A stretch of DNA of 64,000 bases from JAHEFT01 sp963700705 (lineage in GTDB: Bacteria > Pseudomonadota > Gammaproteobacteria > Xanthomonadales > SZUA-36), in NCBI GenBank assembly GCA_963700705.1, contig CAVOYQ010000009.1, positions 1 through 64,000 on the forward strand, in the 5' to 3' direction. A program made the position numbers and the translations under genes. Below, in pieces: positions 1-8,768 of the stretch. Every line of letters begins with the position of its first letter. Position 1 is the first letter of the stretch. Under the pieces are notes generated by a model. It saw only the letters and a program-made list of their open reading frames with translations. It did no database searches and was not told the origin of the DNA.

Positions 1-78
1 CACTTGACCTTTCCCCCATATATCAATCCAGTTTTGGTGAGGGATTTCCCTATAATTTGATCCATGGGAGGAGCCAAC

Positions 79-180
79 ATGAAGCGCAAGAGATTTACCG
101 AAGAACAGATCATCACTATTCCCAAAGAGCACGAAGCAGGCATGCGGGTGACCGATCTGAAAAAATGGCGTCGGCTATAA
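79..180 (+). pseudogene. IS3-family transposase OrfA remnant
   Basis: A 33-codon frame opens with MKRKRFTEEQIITI and continues with KEHEAGM, which matches the N-terminal helix-turn-helix start of OrfA proteins of IS3-group insertion sequences. It is preceded by a GGAGG-like ribosome site at about 67-73. The usual continuation (the rest of the helix-turn-helix and the coiled coil) is missing: the frame ends after KKWRRL at a TAA, and no OrfB/DDE frame follows. It is therefore a decayed fragment and should be inactive. No convincing terminal inverted repeats were found. Confidence 0.75.
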
Positions 181-240
181 TTTCCGAAATCGCATCTGAC
201 CTCTTTATCCCTCTATGTACAAAATAGATATTCAGCCCTG

Positions 241-675
241 CTATTCATCGCCCAATTCAATTTTTAAAGCAGCCATTGAGTGGTTCACGTCCAGGATAAA
301 AACGATCAGTCCCAGGCTCAACGCGGCCATACACAAAATGAAGAGCACGATGATTAAGCCCACGGCATCAAGTTGAAGGAGCGCAATCAGGAAGAGGGAG
401 ATCACCAGCACCGCAGCCAGCAGCAGGCTGATGGATACGCAGGCTATGGCCAATCGAAGATTTCGGGCGCGTTGGGCGATGATTTGGATCTGCGATTGGA
501 TCCGTTGATTTTTTCCGGTTGAATCCCGGCGTAATGACTCGGCCAGAATGCGTGCCCGATCAATCACACGAGCGTAGCGGTTGGTCATGGACAGGAGTAC
601 CAGGCCAGCGCCGGAGATCAGAATAACAGGCCCAATGGAAAGTTGAAGCGCCGGGACGATTTGTTCTAAAAGCAT
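241..675 (-). CDS. DUF2721-type small membrane protein
   Basis: A 144-residue protein with a hydrophobic segment near residues 10-30, a charged middle (about 33-68, Arg-rich) and two hydrophobic segments at about 73-97 and 102-127. This layout, and the NRYARVIDRAR motif after the first segment, fit the DUF2721 family of inner-membrane proteins of unknown function. The reading frame is intact. It is flanked downstream by the IS remnant and upstream by an inverted repeat, so it is probably a single-gene unit. I cannot infer a function. Confidence 0.7.
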   Translation of the reverse strand: MLLEQIVPALQLSIGPVILISGAGLVLLSMTNRYARVIDRARILAESLRRDSTGKNQRIQSQIQIIAQRARNLRLAIACVSISLLLAAVLVISLFLIALLQLDAVGLIIVLFILCMAALSLGLIVFILDVNHSMAALKIELGDE

Positions 676-700
676 GAAGTCTCCTGTTCAAGCATGGTCA

Positions 701-750
701 AAAAGGGACGGGGCGAATTAAGAGAAATTAATTTGCCCCGTCACCCTTTT
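701..750. repeat. Imperfect inverted repeat in intergenic DNA
   Basis: Left arm 701-721 and right arm 728-750 pair with one bulge and one mismatch around a 6-base loop; the core is ACGGGGC/GCCCCGT flanked by AATTAA/TTAATT. It lies upstream of the DUF2721 gene, outside any coding frame. It could be a small REP/MITE-like palindrome or a transcript hairpin. No T-tract typical of an intrinsic terminator is present on the minus strand. Confidence 0.5.
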
Positions 751-830
751 CATCTTGTCTGGCGTACATCGTACATCCAGCAGAGCCTTATGGTTAACCA
801 CGATTTGACCCTGACCCCATAAATTTCTAG

Positions 831-1283
831 CTATGAGTTTGGGTAAGCACTTTTCCGATGTGCTTCCATTGCCAGCCTGGAGATCATGAAGAAACCGACA
901 AAGGGTAATGCGATGACATAACCCAGGGCTATGAAGGGAGCGGCCAGGAACAGGCTGATGTTCTTAACCAGGCCCAGGGCATTTTTCAGCTTACCGTCTA
1001 TTGCCGGGGCGCTTTTAGCGTATGCTTCAAGTGCCAGCTTCGCAAGCTGATAGATTCCAATGATCGGCAGGGCTATTACAAAAGCCAGGCCAAAGAAGGG
1101 TGCTGCCAGGAACATTCCGATGGTTTTGACCATCGAGCGTTCGGTTTTCGGAGCCTGATGAATGGTTTCATCATTTACCGCATTGACCCTGGTGATTTCA
1201 TAACCGTTGCCAGGAAGAGTCCAGTGCTTGTGACCAACAACTGCGTCATTGCCAGCGGCCAGTACTTTTAATTTGGTGTTCAT
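831..1283 (-). CDS. Small membrane protein with internal duplication
   Basis: A 150-residue protein of unknown family. Residues 1-50 are hydrophilic. Two similar hydrophobic units follow at about 54-88 and 104-138, each with the pattern LAAPF, a hydrophobic stretch, IALP and a closing LA.EA/MEA. Two membrane hairpins or re-entrant loops are likely, produced by duplication of one unit. An AGGAGC ribosome site lies 6 bases before the ATG, and a good sigma-70-type promoter is upstream (1322-1349), so the gene is probably expressed alone. No enzymatic motif is visible. Confidence 0.6.
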   Translation of the reverse strand: MNTKLKVLAAGNDAVVGHKHWTLPGNGYEITRVNAVNDETIHQAPKTERSMVKTIGMFLAAPFFGLAFVIALPIIGIYQLAKLALEAYAKSAPAIDGKLKNALGLVKNISLFLAAPFIALGYVIALPFVGFFMISRLAMEAHRKSAYPNS

Positions 1284-1321
1284 GATCTGCTCCTGTTCGG
1301 GTTGGTTAATTTGTTCCTTTC

Positions 1322-1349
1322 ACTATAGGTAATGCATTTTTAGTGCCAA
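1322..1349 (-). promoter_or_regulatory. Sigma-70-like promoter for the 831-1283 gene
   Basis: On the minus strand TTGGCA (1349-1344) is separated by 16 bases from TATAGT (1327-1322). It sits about 40 bases upstream of the start codon at 1283, ahead of an AGGAGC ribosome site. The elements are seen in the sequence; activity is inferred. Confidence 0.55.
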
Positions 1350-1685
1350 CCAGGTTTTTGCCAAACAAAAGGAGGGATAAACTATTTAAATACAAACACT
1401 TAGAAAAACTGAATGGTTTTTCAAGGGTGGCTTCGGGAGGTGGAATTCGGGCCTGAAGTATATTTTAGATATACGAAAATTCAGCTTTTTATAAATTTAG
1501 TCTTATTATTCATATAGATAGCATCAGACTGGCGTGTACATGTTTTTTGTACGGGTAAACAGGCAAGGGATTGATCAAAGCTGTGGGGGCGAAAGCTGTG
1601 GGGGCGGAGTCAAGTGCCACGGCAAAACACCGGGCGCAGCGCGTCTGCGCCTGATCATTACATCAGCTCCGTCACATGCGGGTGA
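1350..1685. other. Non-coding, AT-rich intergenic segment with a short tandem repeat
   Basis: No credible gene was found between the promoter at 1349 and the MFS gene. The segment from about 1370 to 1530 is AT-rich. Two exact 15-base tandem copies of AAAGCTGTGGGGGCG lie at 1577-1591 and 1592-1606. Just before them is the 16-base word GCAAGGGATTGATCAA (1563-1578), which recurs at 8670-8685. A short 60-codon frame at 1534-1716 has no ribosome site and is not called. Confidence 0.4.
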
Positions 1686-2891
1686 CTACCCATCCCCCCT
1701 TTTTGTGGATGAATGATTTCGTAGAATCGCCAACGCCGCGATAAAACCCACCACAGCCAGTACCGCTACGAAACCAAACAGGAGACGATACCCGGTAACC
1801 CCGGGGTAGGTATCCAGCAGGTATCCCCCAAGCACCGGCATATAGATATCCGGTATGTAACCGATCGCCGAAGCAACACCAGCCGCCGTACCGGTAAGCA
1901 CCAGGGGGATGCCGCCTTCTTCCAGCAATGCAAAGTAAATACCGCGCAATGCAAAGATAAAGATGGCCGAGATGGCCACATTCAAGATGACCAATGGCAG
2001 AACCGCAGGCGTGGCCGGGGTCATGGCAAACAACCCGAAACTGACGGCAGTGACAGCCATGCTGACCGCCACGGATTTTGAGATACCAAATCGGTCACTC
2101 AGGAAACCTGCAGCAAGGGCGGCGAACGGTTTTAACCACATGCGCCCCACACTTAGTACGCCCGCCAGGGTGACACTCATCAGGAAAATATCACTGGCAT
2201 ACGGCGTGAAGAAGAACGAACCCCAATACGCGCTGTAAGCACACATGATGACCAGAGAAATCAGCCAGACGACAGGCATTTTCAAGACATTTAACACTTC
2301 CTTGAGACCGATTTTCTTGCGATCGGAAGGGCTTACCCGAACACCATCTTCGATCAGAAACCAGGCGGCAATGCCCAGGCCGATATTGCCCAGCGAAAAG
2401 GTGATGATCACTGTGGAAAGCGCCGCGTAGGTACTGCCGAGCCATGCAAACAAGGCCAATAAAGCCGAATGGGTGAGGACCTCGCTGAGACCGCGGCCCG
2501 TTTCCAGGATACCAAAAGCACGACCCTGCTCATCAACCGGGGCCCATTCCCGGGTGACCTTGATCATCGCACCCCAGAAAACGAAGGTGATGCTGACTCC
2601 CCAGAAGGCGTGCAGCAGGAGGTTGACGGTATACCCTGGATAACTCGCAAAATACAGGCCTGATAACCCGGTGGCCAGCATGCCGAGGGTGATGAGCAGC
2701 CGGGATGAAACCCGATCTGCCAACCAGCCTCCGGGAAAGTACATGATCATCGAAACCGTCCCAAATACTCCCATCAACATACCCATTTGGGTGTTGCTGA
2801 GATTCATGGCCTCCTGCATTGGAATGTAATACACCTCGCGCAGAAACGGCGCCAGGAAAATGGCTCCGCCGGAAAAACTGAGCACCAGCAT
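1686..2891 (-). CDS. MFS transporter
   Basis: A major-facilitator carrier of about 400 residues with twelve hydrophobic segments. The family loop motif between helices 2 and 3 is visible as GGWLADRVSSR (about residues 54-64), with a second-half counterpart GFLSDRFG after the central hydrophilic loop. The substrate is not predictable. The first ATG (2891) lies inside the first membrane segment. The frame stays open for at least 16 codons upstream (SNENEKRKFDARHWLI), reaching the stop of the agmatinase-like gene at 2938, so the true start is probably upstream and translationally coupled, possibly at a non-ATG codon. It is co-directional with the agmatinase-like gene, which suggests uptake or export of a related nitrogen compound; this is inference. 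Confidence 0.8.
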   Translation of the reverse strand: MLVLSFSGGAIFLAPFLREVYYIPMQEAMNLSNTQMGMLMGVFGTVSMIMYFPGGWLADRVSSRLLITLGMLATGLSGLYFASYPGYTVNLLLHAFWGVSITFVFWGAMIKVTREWAPVDEQGRAFGILETGRGLSEVLTHSALLALFAWLGSTYAALSTVIITFSLGNIGLGIAAWFLIEDGVRVSPSDRKKIGLKEVLNVLKMPVVWLISLVIMCAYSAYWGSFFFTPYASDIFLMSVTLAGVLSVGRMWLKPFAALAAGFLSDRFGISKSVAVSMAVTAVSFGLFAMTPATPAVLPLVILNVAISAIFIFALRGIYFALLEEGGIPLVLTGTAAGVASAIGYIPDIYMPVLGGYLLDTYPGVTGYRLLFGFVAVLAVVGFIAALAILRNHSSTKRGDG

Positions 2892-2937
2892 GATCAGCCA
2901 GTGGCGCGCGTCAAACTTCCTTTTTTCGTTTTCGTTG

Positions 2938-3900
2938 CTAAATGTCCTGCTTCCTGTGTTGGGCTCTTGCGGTTAAACCGATGAAGTTCAGAATCAATTG
3001 CCCGGCCGTTATCGCGGTTATGCCATTGAGGTCGCGGCCGGGGGTAATCTCAACGATATCCATTCCAATTAACCGCCCCTTGGACGCCAGTCCGTGAATC
3101 AATTCGTGCAGTTGCGGATACAGGACCCCACCGGGGGCGGGTGCCGCCACCGCCGGCATGATCCCCGGGTCCACACCATCGGCATCAATGCTCAGATAGT
3201 AGGTGCCACCGTCAGGAATCTCCCGCAGCACGTCTGTCATGCCCCTTTGATGCAATTCGTAGGCCGTGATGAGCCTGCAGCCATAGGCCAGTGCGTCCTC
3301 TACTTCTCCACGACGTGCACTGCCCTGCGCACGCAGTCCAATCTGGAATATCCTGTCGATGTGTTCCAGCTCGGCAGCGCGGCGAATGGGGCTGCTATAG
3401 CCCTCCGTTTCCCCATCTACTTCATGGCGCCAATCCAGATGTGCATCAATATGGATCAGCGTGATCGGCCCCTGGTTTCTCAAGGCCCTGAATACGGGAA
3501 TCGGGACTCCGTGGTCACCCCCCAGCACGACCAGGGCGGCGCCGCTATCAAAAATATGGCGGGCCACGTCCTCTGCCCACCGGTAGTGAGCATCGGGGTC
3601 ATGCGGGTCCTCGGGAACGTCCCCGCAATCAACAACCCGGATCGGAAGTTCATCGAGCAACGTTCCACCGAGGTCGAAGTCCCAGTGATCCAGACCCAAC
3701 GTCAGTCCACCGGACTCATCACGGATTGCGGCGGGCGCATTTGACTGATCGTTGGCAATTCCCCGCCCTCCATAGGGTTTACCAAAAGGAATACCAAGGA
3801 TGGCAATATCAGCCGTTAACTGTGACATGTCGGTGCACATCGGAAACCCCAGGAATGTACCGCGCTTATTTTTCGGGGTTAGTGTCCGGCCTGGCGTCAT
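2938..3900 (-). CDS. Agmatinase/arginase-family ureohydrolase
   Basis: A binuclear-manganese ureohydrolase fold enzyme. The three metal-binding signatures are present: GGDHG, DAHLD and DADGVDP (about residues 127-131, 152-156 and 239-245 counted from the start at 3900). Family members hydrolyse a guanidino group (agmatine, arginine, guanidinobutyrate or similar) to urea and an amine; substrate is not assignable here. I choose the ATG at 3900 rather than the upstream one at 3942 because AGGAG lies 5 bases before it. The length of 320 residues fits the family. The MFS carrier gene follows immediately and overlaps or abuts the stop, indicating an operon. Confidence 0.85.
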   Translation of the reverse strand: MTPGRTLTPKNKRGTFLGFPMCTDMSQLTADIAILGIPFGKPYGGRGIANDQSNAPAAIRDESGGLTLGLDHWDFDLGGTLLDELPIRVVDCGDVPEDPHDPDAHYRWAEDVARHIFDSGAALVVLGGDHGVPIPVFRALRNQGPITLIHIDAHLDWRHEVDGETEGYSSPIRRAAELEHIDRIFQIGLRAQGSARRGEVEDALAYGCRLITAYELHQRGMTDVLREIPDGGTYYLSIDADGVDPGIMPAVAAPAPGGVLYPQLHELIHGLASKGRLIGMDIVEITPGRDLNGITAITAGQLILNFIGLTARAQHRKQDI

Positions 3901-4024
3901 TACGGCTCCTTTAAAGCACACAAGGGATGTTTTGTTCTGCAAAAAAGTATAACCCCAAAAAACCTGACCGAACTCAAAAAATCGGGAAGAAAAGAGGTCA
4001 AAACCTTTTTGATTCCTTTATGAT

Positions 4025-4834
4025 TCAGTCATGCAATGGGCTGGCTTGTTCCTCGAGCGCTTTCCTGGCTGCGGCCAGGCAACCTGATTCCGCAGCTTCT
4101 GTCGCCTGTGATTCCAGGCAATTCATCGCCTCGCTACGGGCTTGCCAACGCGGTAAGCGCATCATGGGTTCGGGTAAGCGATCGACGTAGCTTGCCGCCA
4201 GGTCCGGCCGGTTTTCAGCCAGCGCAATATCGGCGCCCAAAGCCAGCAGGGAAACGTCCCGGGGAAATTGCTCCAGCGCGATATCCACCACGTTTCTCGC
4301 CGGGCTCCACTGGGTGGTTCCCGCCGCTACCAGTGCCAGGGCCCAGTCGCGGTAAAGGGCAGGGGTGGCATGGTCGGCATGTCCGATGGCCATGGCGTAA
4401 TCACTTGCAGCCTCTTCGGCCTCGCCCTGAGCCAGGTGGATTTCGGCTCGAAGTATCCAGGCGCCGGCATGTTGCGGATGATGGAGCAGGTAGCGGTCCA
4501 GGTGCTGTTCCGCCGCTCCGGGCTCACCGGTTTCAAGCAACAACTGGCCCTCGTAGAAATCCAGCAGGGGGTATTCAGGCTGGATCGTGCGAGCGGCAGC
4601 GAAATCGCGTGCGGCAGCGGCGTAGTCTGCGTGGCGGCGATACAGGTCGCCACGCAGCGTCAGCAGTTCGGCATTTCCCGGCTCAGCCAGCAGCCGGGTG
4701 TCGAGGTTCTCGATTTGCAGCAGCAAATCCGGATGGCTCCACGCTGGCGATACCAGCGCGGACAGGCCAAGCAGCAAACAGGCGATGCGAAGAGTCAGCT
4801 GTCTGCCCGCTTCAGAACACCACGGTCGCTTCAT
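4025..4834 (-). CDS. Secreted TPR-repeat protein
   Basis: About 269 residues starting MKRPWC, with a signal-peptide-like hydrophobic stretch (LRIACLLLGLSALVSPAWS, about residues 16-34). Several 34-residue helical repeats follow, with TPR-type spacing of Leu, Ala, Tyr and Gly (for example RRHADYAAAARDFAAA and HHPQHAGAWILRAEIH). A longer frame reaching 4975 exists but its N-terminal part is a shadow of the preceding gene. The start at 4834 overlaps the end of the phosphatase gene (stop at 4812) by 23 bases, suggesting coupled translation. TPR proteins are scaffolds; a role assisting the upstream secreted phosphatase is only a guess from position. Confidence 0.7.
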   Translation of the reverse strand: MKRPWCSEAGRQLTLRIACLLLGLSALVSPAWSHPDLLLQIENLDTRLLAEPGNAELLTLRGDLYRRHADYAAAARDFAAARTIQPEYPLLDFYEGQLLLETGEPGAAEQHLDRYLLHHPQHAGAWILRAEIHLAQGEAEEAASDYAMAIGHADHATPALYRDWALALVAAGTTQWSPARNVVDIALEQFPRDVSLLALGADIALAENRPDLAASYVDRLPEPMMRLPRWQARSEAMNCLESQATEAAESGCLAAARKALEEQASPLHD

Positions 4835-7800
4835 TGGAGCAACTGCCGGACAGGTCCGCCAGGCAAACCTGGTAAACGTAGGTGCGCCCGCCCTTGTTGC
4901 CGGTGTCATGGGTCCAACTGGAGGCGGTGGTGGTGTGTATTGTCGCTCCGTCGAGGAGGATGTTAACCGCAGCACCGTTTGCTCCGGTCCAGCTCAAATC
5001 AACAAAGTGCGCGCCGCGTTGCTTGTAGCCACTGGCGCTCAGGGTAATGGCGGCTGCGGCGCTGGTCTTGCCGCTGGCGGGTCCAACCCAGGCTGATGTA
5101 CCGGCGCTGTTTCTGGCGCGAATTTGATAGAAGTAGGTGGTGTTACTCAATAGTCCACTGTCGGTATGGCTACTGGTTCCGCCGGCCGGTGTGGCGATCT
5201 GACTCCATGGACCGCCGCTGGCCGTTGCGCGCTCCAGGTCAAAACTGGTTTCATCGTTGGACGGATGCTGCCAGGTCACGGTCAGGGAGTTGCTGGTGAC
5301 CGGGTTCCCGACCTGCAAATTGCCTGGAGCGGCTGGTGGACTGGGCGGCGTGCCGTTATTCGAACGGATGTACATCTGGTCCACATAAATGGTGTCCAGG
5401 CTGTTGTGGCCCGTTCGCCTGGTCGGTGTCGGTGACGCGTATGTACAGTGTGCCGCTGGCCGGGATGACACTGCTTTCCATGTTGCCCGGATTGGCCGAT
5501 GTGACCGTGAACAGGGTGGTGAAAGTACTGTTGTTGGTCGACCAGGCAAACCGGAAAGAGTCGCCGTCGCTGGAACCTCCGGACCAGGCGGTGGCGTACA
5601 GGGTGACCGGTGAACCCGGCACCACCGAGAACTGCCAGGTGTGCGAAAGGTAACTGTGGCGGGTGTTTTTCTTGCCGCCGCTTTCTCGCTCGGTAATAGA
5701 CTGGACGCCGCCGCCAATGGCGTGCGTATCCAGGTAGCTGCCGCTGACTGTGCCGGCGGACGGCAGATCCGCCTGCGCCAGTTGATCCACGTAGGCTGGA
5801 GGTGCGCTGACGGTAATCGACTTTGAAGTAGATCCGGTCAAGGCATCGTTATCCGTCACGGTCAGGCCCACGGTGTAGCTTCGGCGCCGGCGTAGCTGTG
5901 CGACGGGCTCTGTGCCGATGAAGTTGTGCCGTCACCGAAAGTCCAGCCCAGGCTGTTACGCTGCCGTCGGCGTCACTGGAGGTATCGGTGAAAGTGCAGC
6001 CCAGGTAGGTGCACGCTGGGTGAATCAGCCGTGGCGCTGCGACCAACAACCGAGCTGAACGTGCTGGCCCTCATTGTCGGTTACCGTCAGCTGACGGTGA
6101 AGTTTCCGCTGGACGCGAACGTGGGACGGATTTTGTGCCGTAGAAGTCGAACCATCACCGAAATTCCAGGACCATGAGGCAATCGTGCCATCGCTGTCGG
6201 TCGAGGTGTCGGTGAAAGTGCAGGCCAGGTAGTTACACGAGTCCAGGTAGCTCGCTACCGGGTCGTTGTTGGTCGGAACCAGCGGGGCGCGGTAGGTGAC
6301 TTCCAGCCTCGGGCGGGCCGTCGCGGTCAAAGATTCACGCGCATGGAAGTCAGCGCCGTCGGTAGTGTCCGGATTGCTGATCATCAGGCCGAAGTTGTGG
6401 ACGGCGAATTGACCCAGGACTGCACCAGGTTGAGACCTGCCGGAGTTAAATTAACCGTGAGCGGTCCGGTGCTGCCTGCTGCGACCGTACAAAGCTGTTG
6501 GCTGTCACGGTCGCTGGCGCCCGCCGCTCCCGCGACGCTCCAGTTGCTGCCGCTGGCAGCCTGGTTCCAGGTCGCCTGGGCTTCCTGCCAGGCCCGGAGC
6601 AGTCCGTAACAGTAATACACGCCGCTACTGATATTGGTGACTTCAAGCTCAATGTGAGCGGCTTCGACAATGGCATCGGCCGGAATGGCGCTGATATCCC
6701 ATCCCAGCAGGATGTTCATGTCGTTCTGGCTGCCGGCCGGATCGTCCCCGTCAACCTGCAAGGTCGTTTCCAGGCCGTGCACCGTGGTCGGGCGATGCCT
6801 GGCGGATGTAGCCGTCGCGGGTGCCGCTGTACGCGGGGCTGGGCGCGATGCCGTCCTGGAATGCCGTGGTCGTGAGTTCATGGAATTCGAAATTCACACT
6901 GCTGCCGGGCAGCATGGTGTTACCCGAGAGGTCCTCGAGATTGTTCACCACCAGGGTGTATGACCCGCCGTTGCTCATGGCGCTGGTGGTCAGTCGCACC
7001 GTGCGGTCGCCGGCCAGCAATTCCGCCTGGCTGATGGACAGGCCGGCAATCGAGTAGTTGGCGGCAATGATGGCCTGGGTCGAATCCAGCGGTTCGTTGA
7101 AATCGACCAGCACATGGTTGGCATCCGGCGCGTTGGCTCCAGTGATTAGCGGTGGATCGGAATCCGGCGTCTTGAGCAGGGTGAACTCGTCCAGCACCGT
7201 GCCGGTGTCGCTGAGGAAGGTCACGTCCATGCGGTTGCCGGAGATATCCAGCACCATCGAGCCCAGTAAATTCAGCGAGACAAACATGGCCGGGTGGTTC
7301 AATGAGCCACCGGATGTCTTGCCGGAACTGCCGGCCACCGCGTAAACCGCGCCCGCGTTTTCAGCCGCAACCAGGTCGGGTTTTTCATAGGCCCCGTCAC
7401 CACCAGGGCCGTCACTGCCGTCACCCGGATCCAGCACGTTGGTGTCCGGGTCCAGGGTCGTGGAAACACCGTAATGGCCATCCAGCAGAAACGACCGCTC
7501 GTAGGAATGGCTGTGACCGGTCAACACCAGGTCCACGCCCCAGGATTCCAGTATCGGCAGGGCGTTTTGCCGCATGTCGATCAACTGGCCTTCCGTGTCG
7601 CTGTTGTGTGAACCCTTGGTGTACGGCGGATGGTGCCAGAATGCGATCACCCAGGGCTTGCCATCGGGGGCAAACGCATTGTCCATCAGGTCGGCTTCCA
7701 GCCATTGCATCATGGTGCCGTTGGCTGCCCGGGATACGTCCTGGGAGTTCAGGCAGATGAAGTGGATATTGGCGTAATCAAAGGAATAATAGGCCTCGGT

Positions 7801-8478
7801 ACCGGACGGCCAGCCGCCGGCTTCGGCGTTCCTGGGAAATTCGAAAATATCGTAATAGGGTCCGCTCTGCGTCGCGGAATTGGCTGAACCGCGTCATGGT
7901 TGCCGAGCGTCGGCCCACAAGGGCAATTGGCGCAGAAACTCCGGGTAGATATTGAATACCGCAGCCTGGTATTCAGCGTCGGTGCCACTGTTGTAGGCGT
8001 TGTCGCCCAGCATCAGCCAGAAATCCGCCGGATCAGCGGCCGACCAGGTGCGAAAAGCGTTGTATACATTGCGGGCGTTACTGTCGGCGGTGCCCGAATC
8101 ACCGATCACCCACACCCGGGTATCGGCTGCGACGCCAGGGACCGGCGCCGTCTCAAAATGATACGAGGAATCGCCGGCCAGTGGGCCCGACGAAGTGCCG
8201 ATGGAATAGAAATACCTCTGCGCCGGGTCGAGTCCGCTTACAGTGATTGTGTGTTCGGTGGTGGAACCACCCTCAGATACCGAAGAGGACAAACTGCCGG
8301 CGTCCATGCCGAAGCGCACCACCGAATCGGTGCTGATGCTGGTGCGCCAGCGAATGGTTATGGAATCCTGGGTCTGCATCTGGAGATAGGGACCGCGCGT
8401 CACGGTTTGGGCAAACACGCTGGAGCAGAACAGCAGGCCCAGTAAAAACAGGCCAGATAATCTCTTAGCTGAATTCAT
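4812..8478 (-). CDS. Secreted purple-acid-phosphatase-like enzyme with DNRLRE, PKD and Fn3 modules (frameshifted)
   Basis: One long locus whose frame is broken at least six times. The pieces in order are 8478-7894, about 7915-7888, about 7888-6860, 6881-6384, 6384-6100, 6049-5870, 5871-5410 and about 5410-4812. The N-terminus has a signal peptide (LFLLGLLFCSSVFA) and an Fn3-like domain of the type preceding purple acid phosphatases. All five metal motifs are readable: GDSGTAD, LGDNAYNSG, GNHDAV, WHHPPYTKG and TGHSHSYERS. After the catalytic part come an Ig-like segment, a DNRLRE-type beta domain (WDISAIPADA, TWNQAASGS), two PKD-like domains (SWNFGDGST), a jelly-roll-like segment and a final Fn3 domain. 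GNHD lies in a different frame, bracketed by one extra G (about 7914) and one missing T (about 7888), which points to sequence error more than decay. The role would be extracellular phosphoester hydrolysis. Confidence 0.8.
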
Positions 8479-8768
8479 AATTCTTTCCCCTTTTCCGGAT
8501 CCGTCCGTTGCGCTTCCTTTAAATAAGCATCATACGCTCTGTAAGCGCCGTTGAAAAATCCTCCCCCATCGATCGAATTCCCGGGCCAGGAACGATCGCG
8601 GTATGAATTACCATTGGAAACAGGGCTCGCATCACACACCGCCCGCCCATCCAGTCAGAAACTTGCACAGCAAGGGATTGATCAATGTCTGCGAAGAGCG
8701 ATTGAGCGCTGTCGTTCGGTGAAGCGTTGATCCAAAATATGCACATCATGGTTCGTGGGGCTCAATGA
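8479..8768. other. Divergent intergenic region
   Basis: About 290 bases separate the phosphatase gene (leftward) from the alcohol dehydrogenase gene (rightward), so promoters for both should lie here. A 76-codon minus-strand frame (8519-8749) has no ribosome site and no recognisable family. The word GCAAGGGATTGATCAA at 8670-8685 repeats exactly at 1563-1578. No strong hairpin was seen. Confidence 0.35.

Noticed and set aside
1534..1716. 60-codon plus-strand frame
   Set aside because: Overlaps the 3' end of the MFS gene, contains the 15-bp tandem repeat and has no ribosome site.
8519..8749. 76-codon minus-strand frame in a divergent intergenic region
   Set aside because: No ribosome site, no family similarity, and it would block the expected promoter region.
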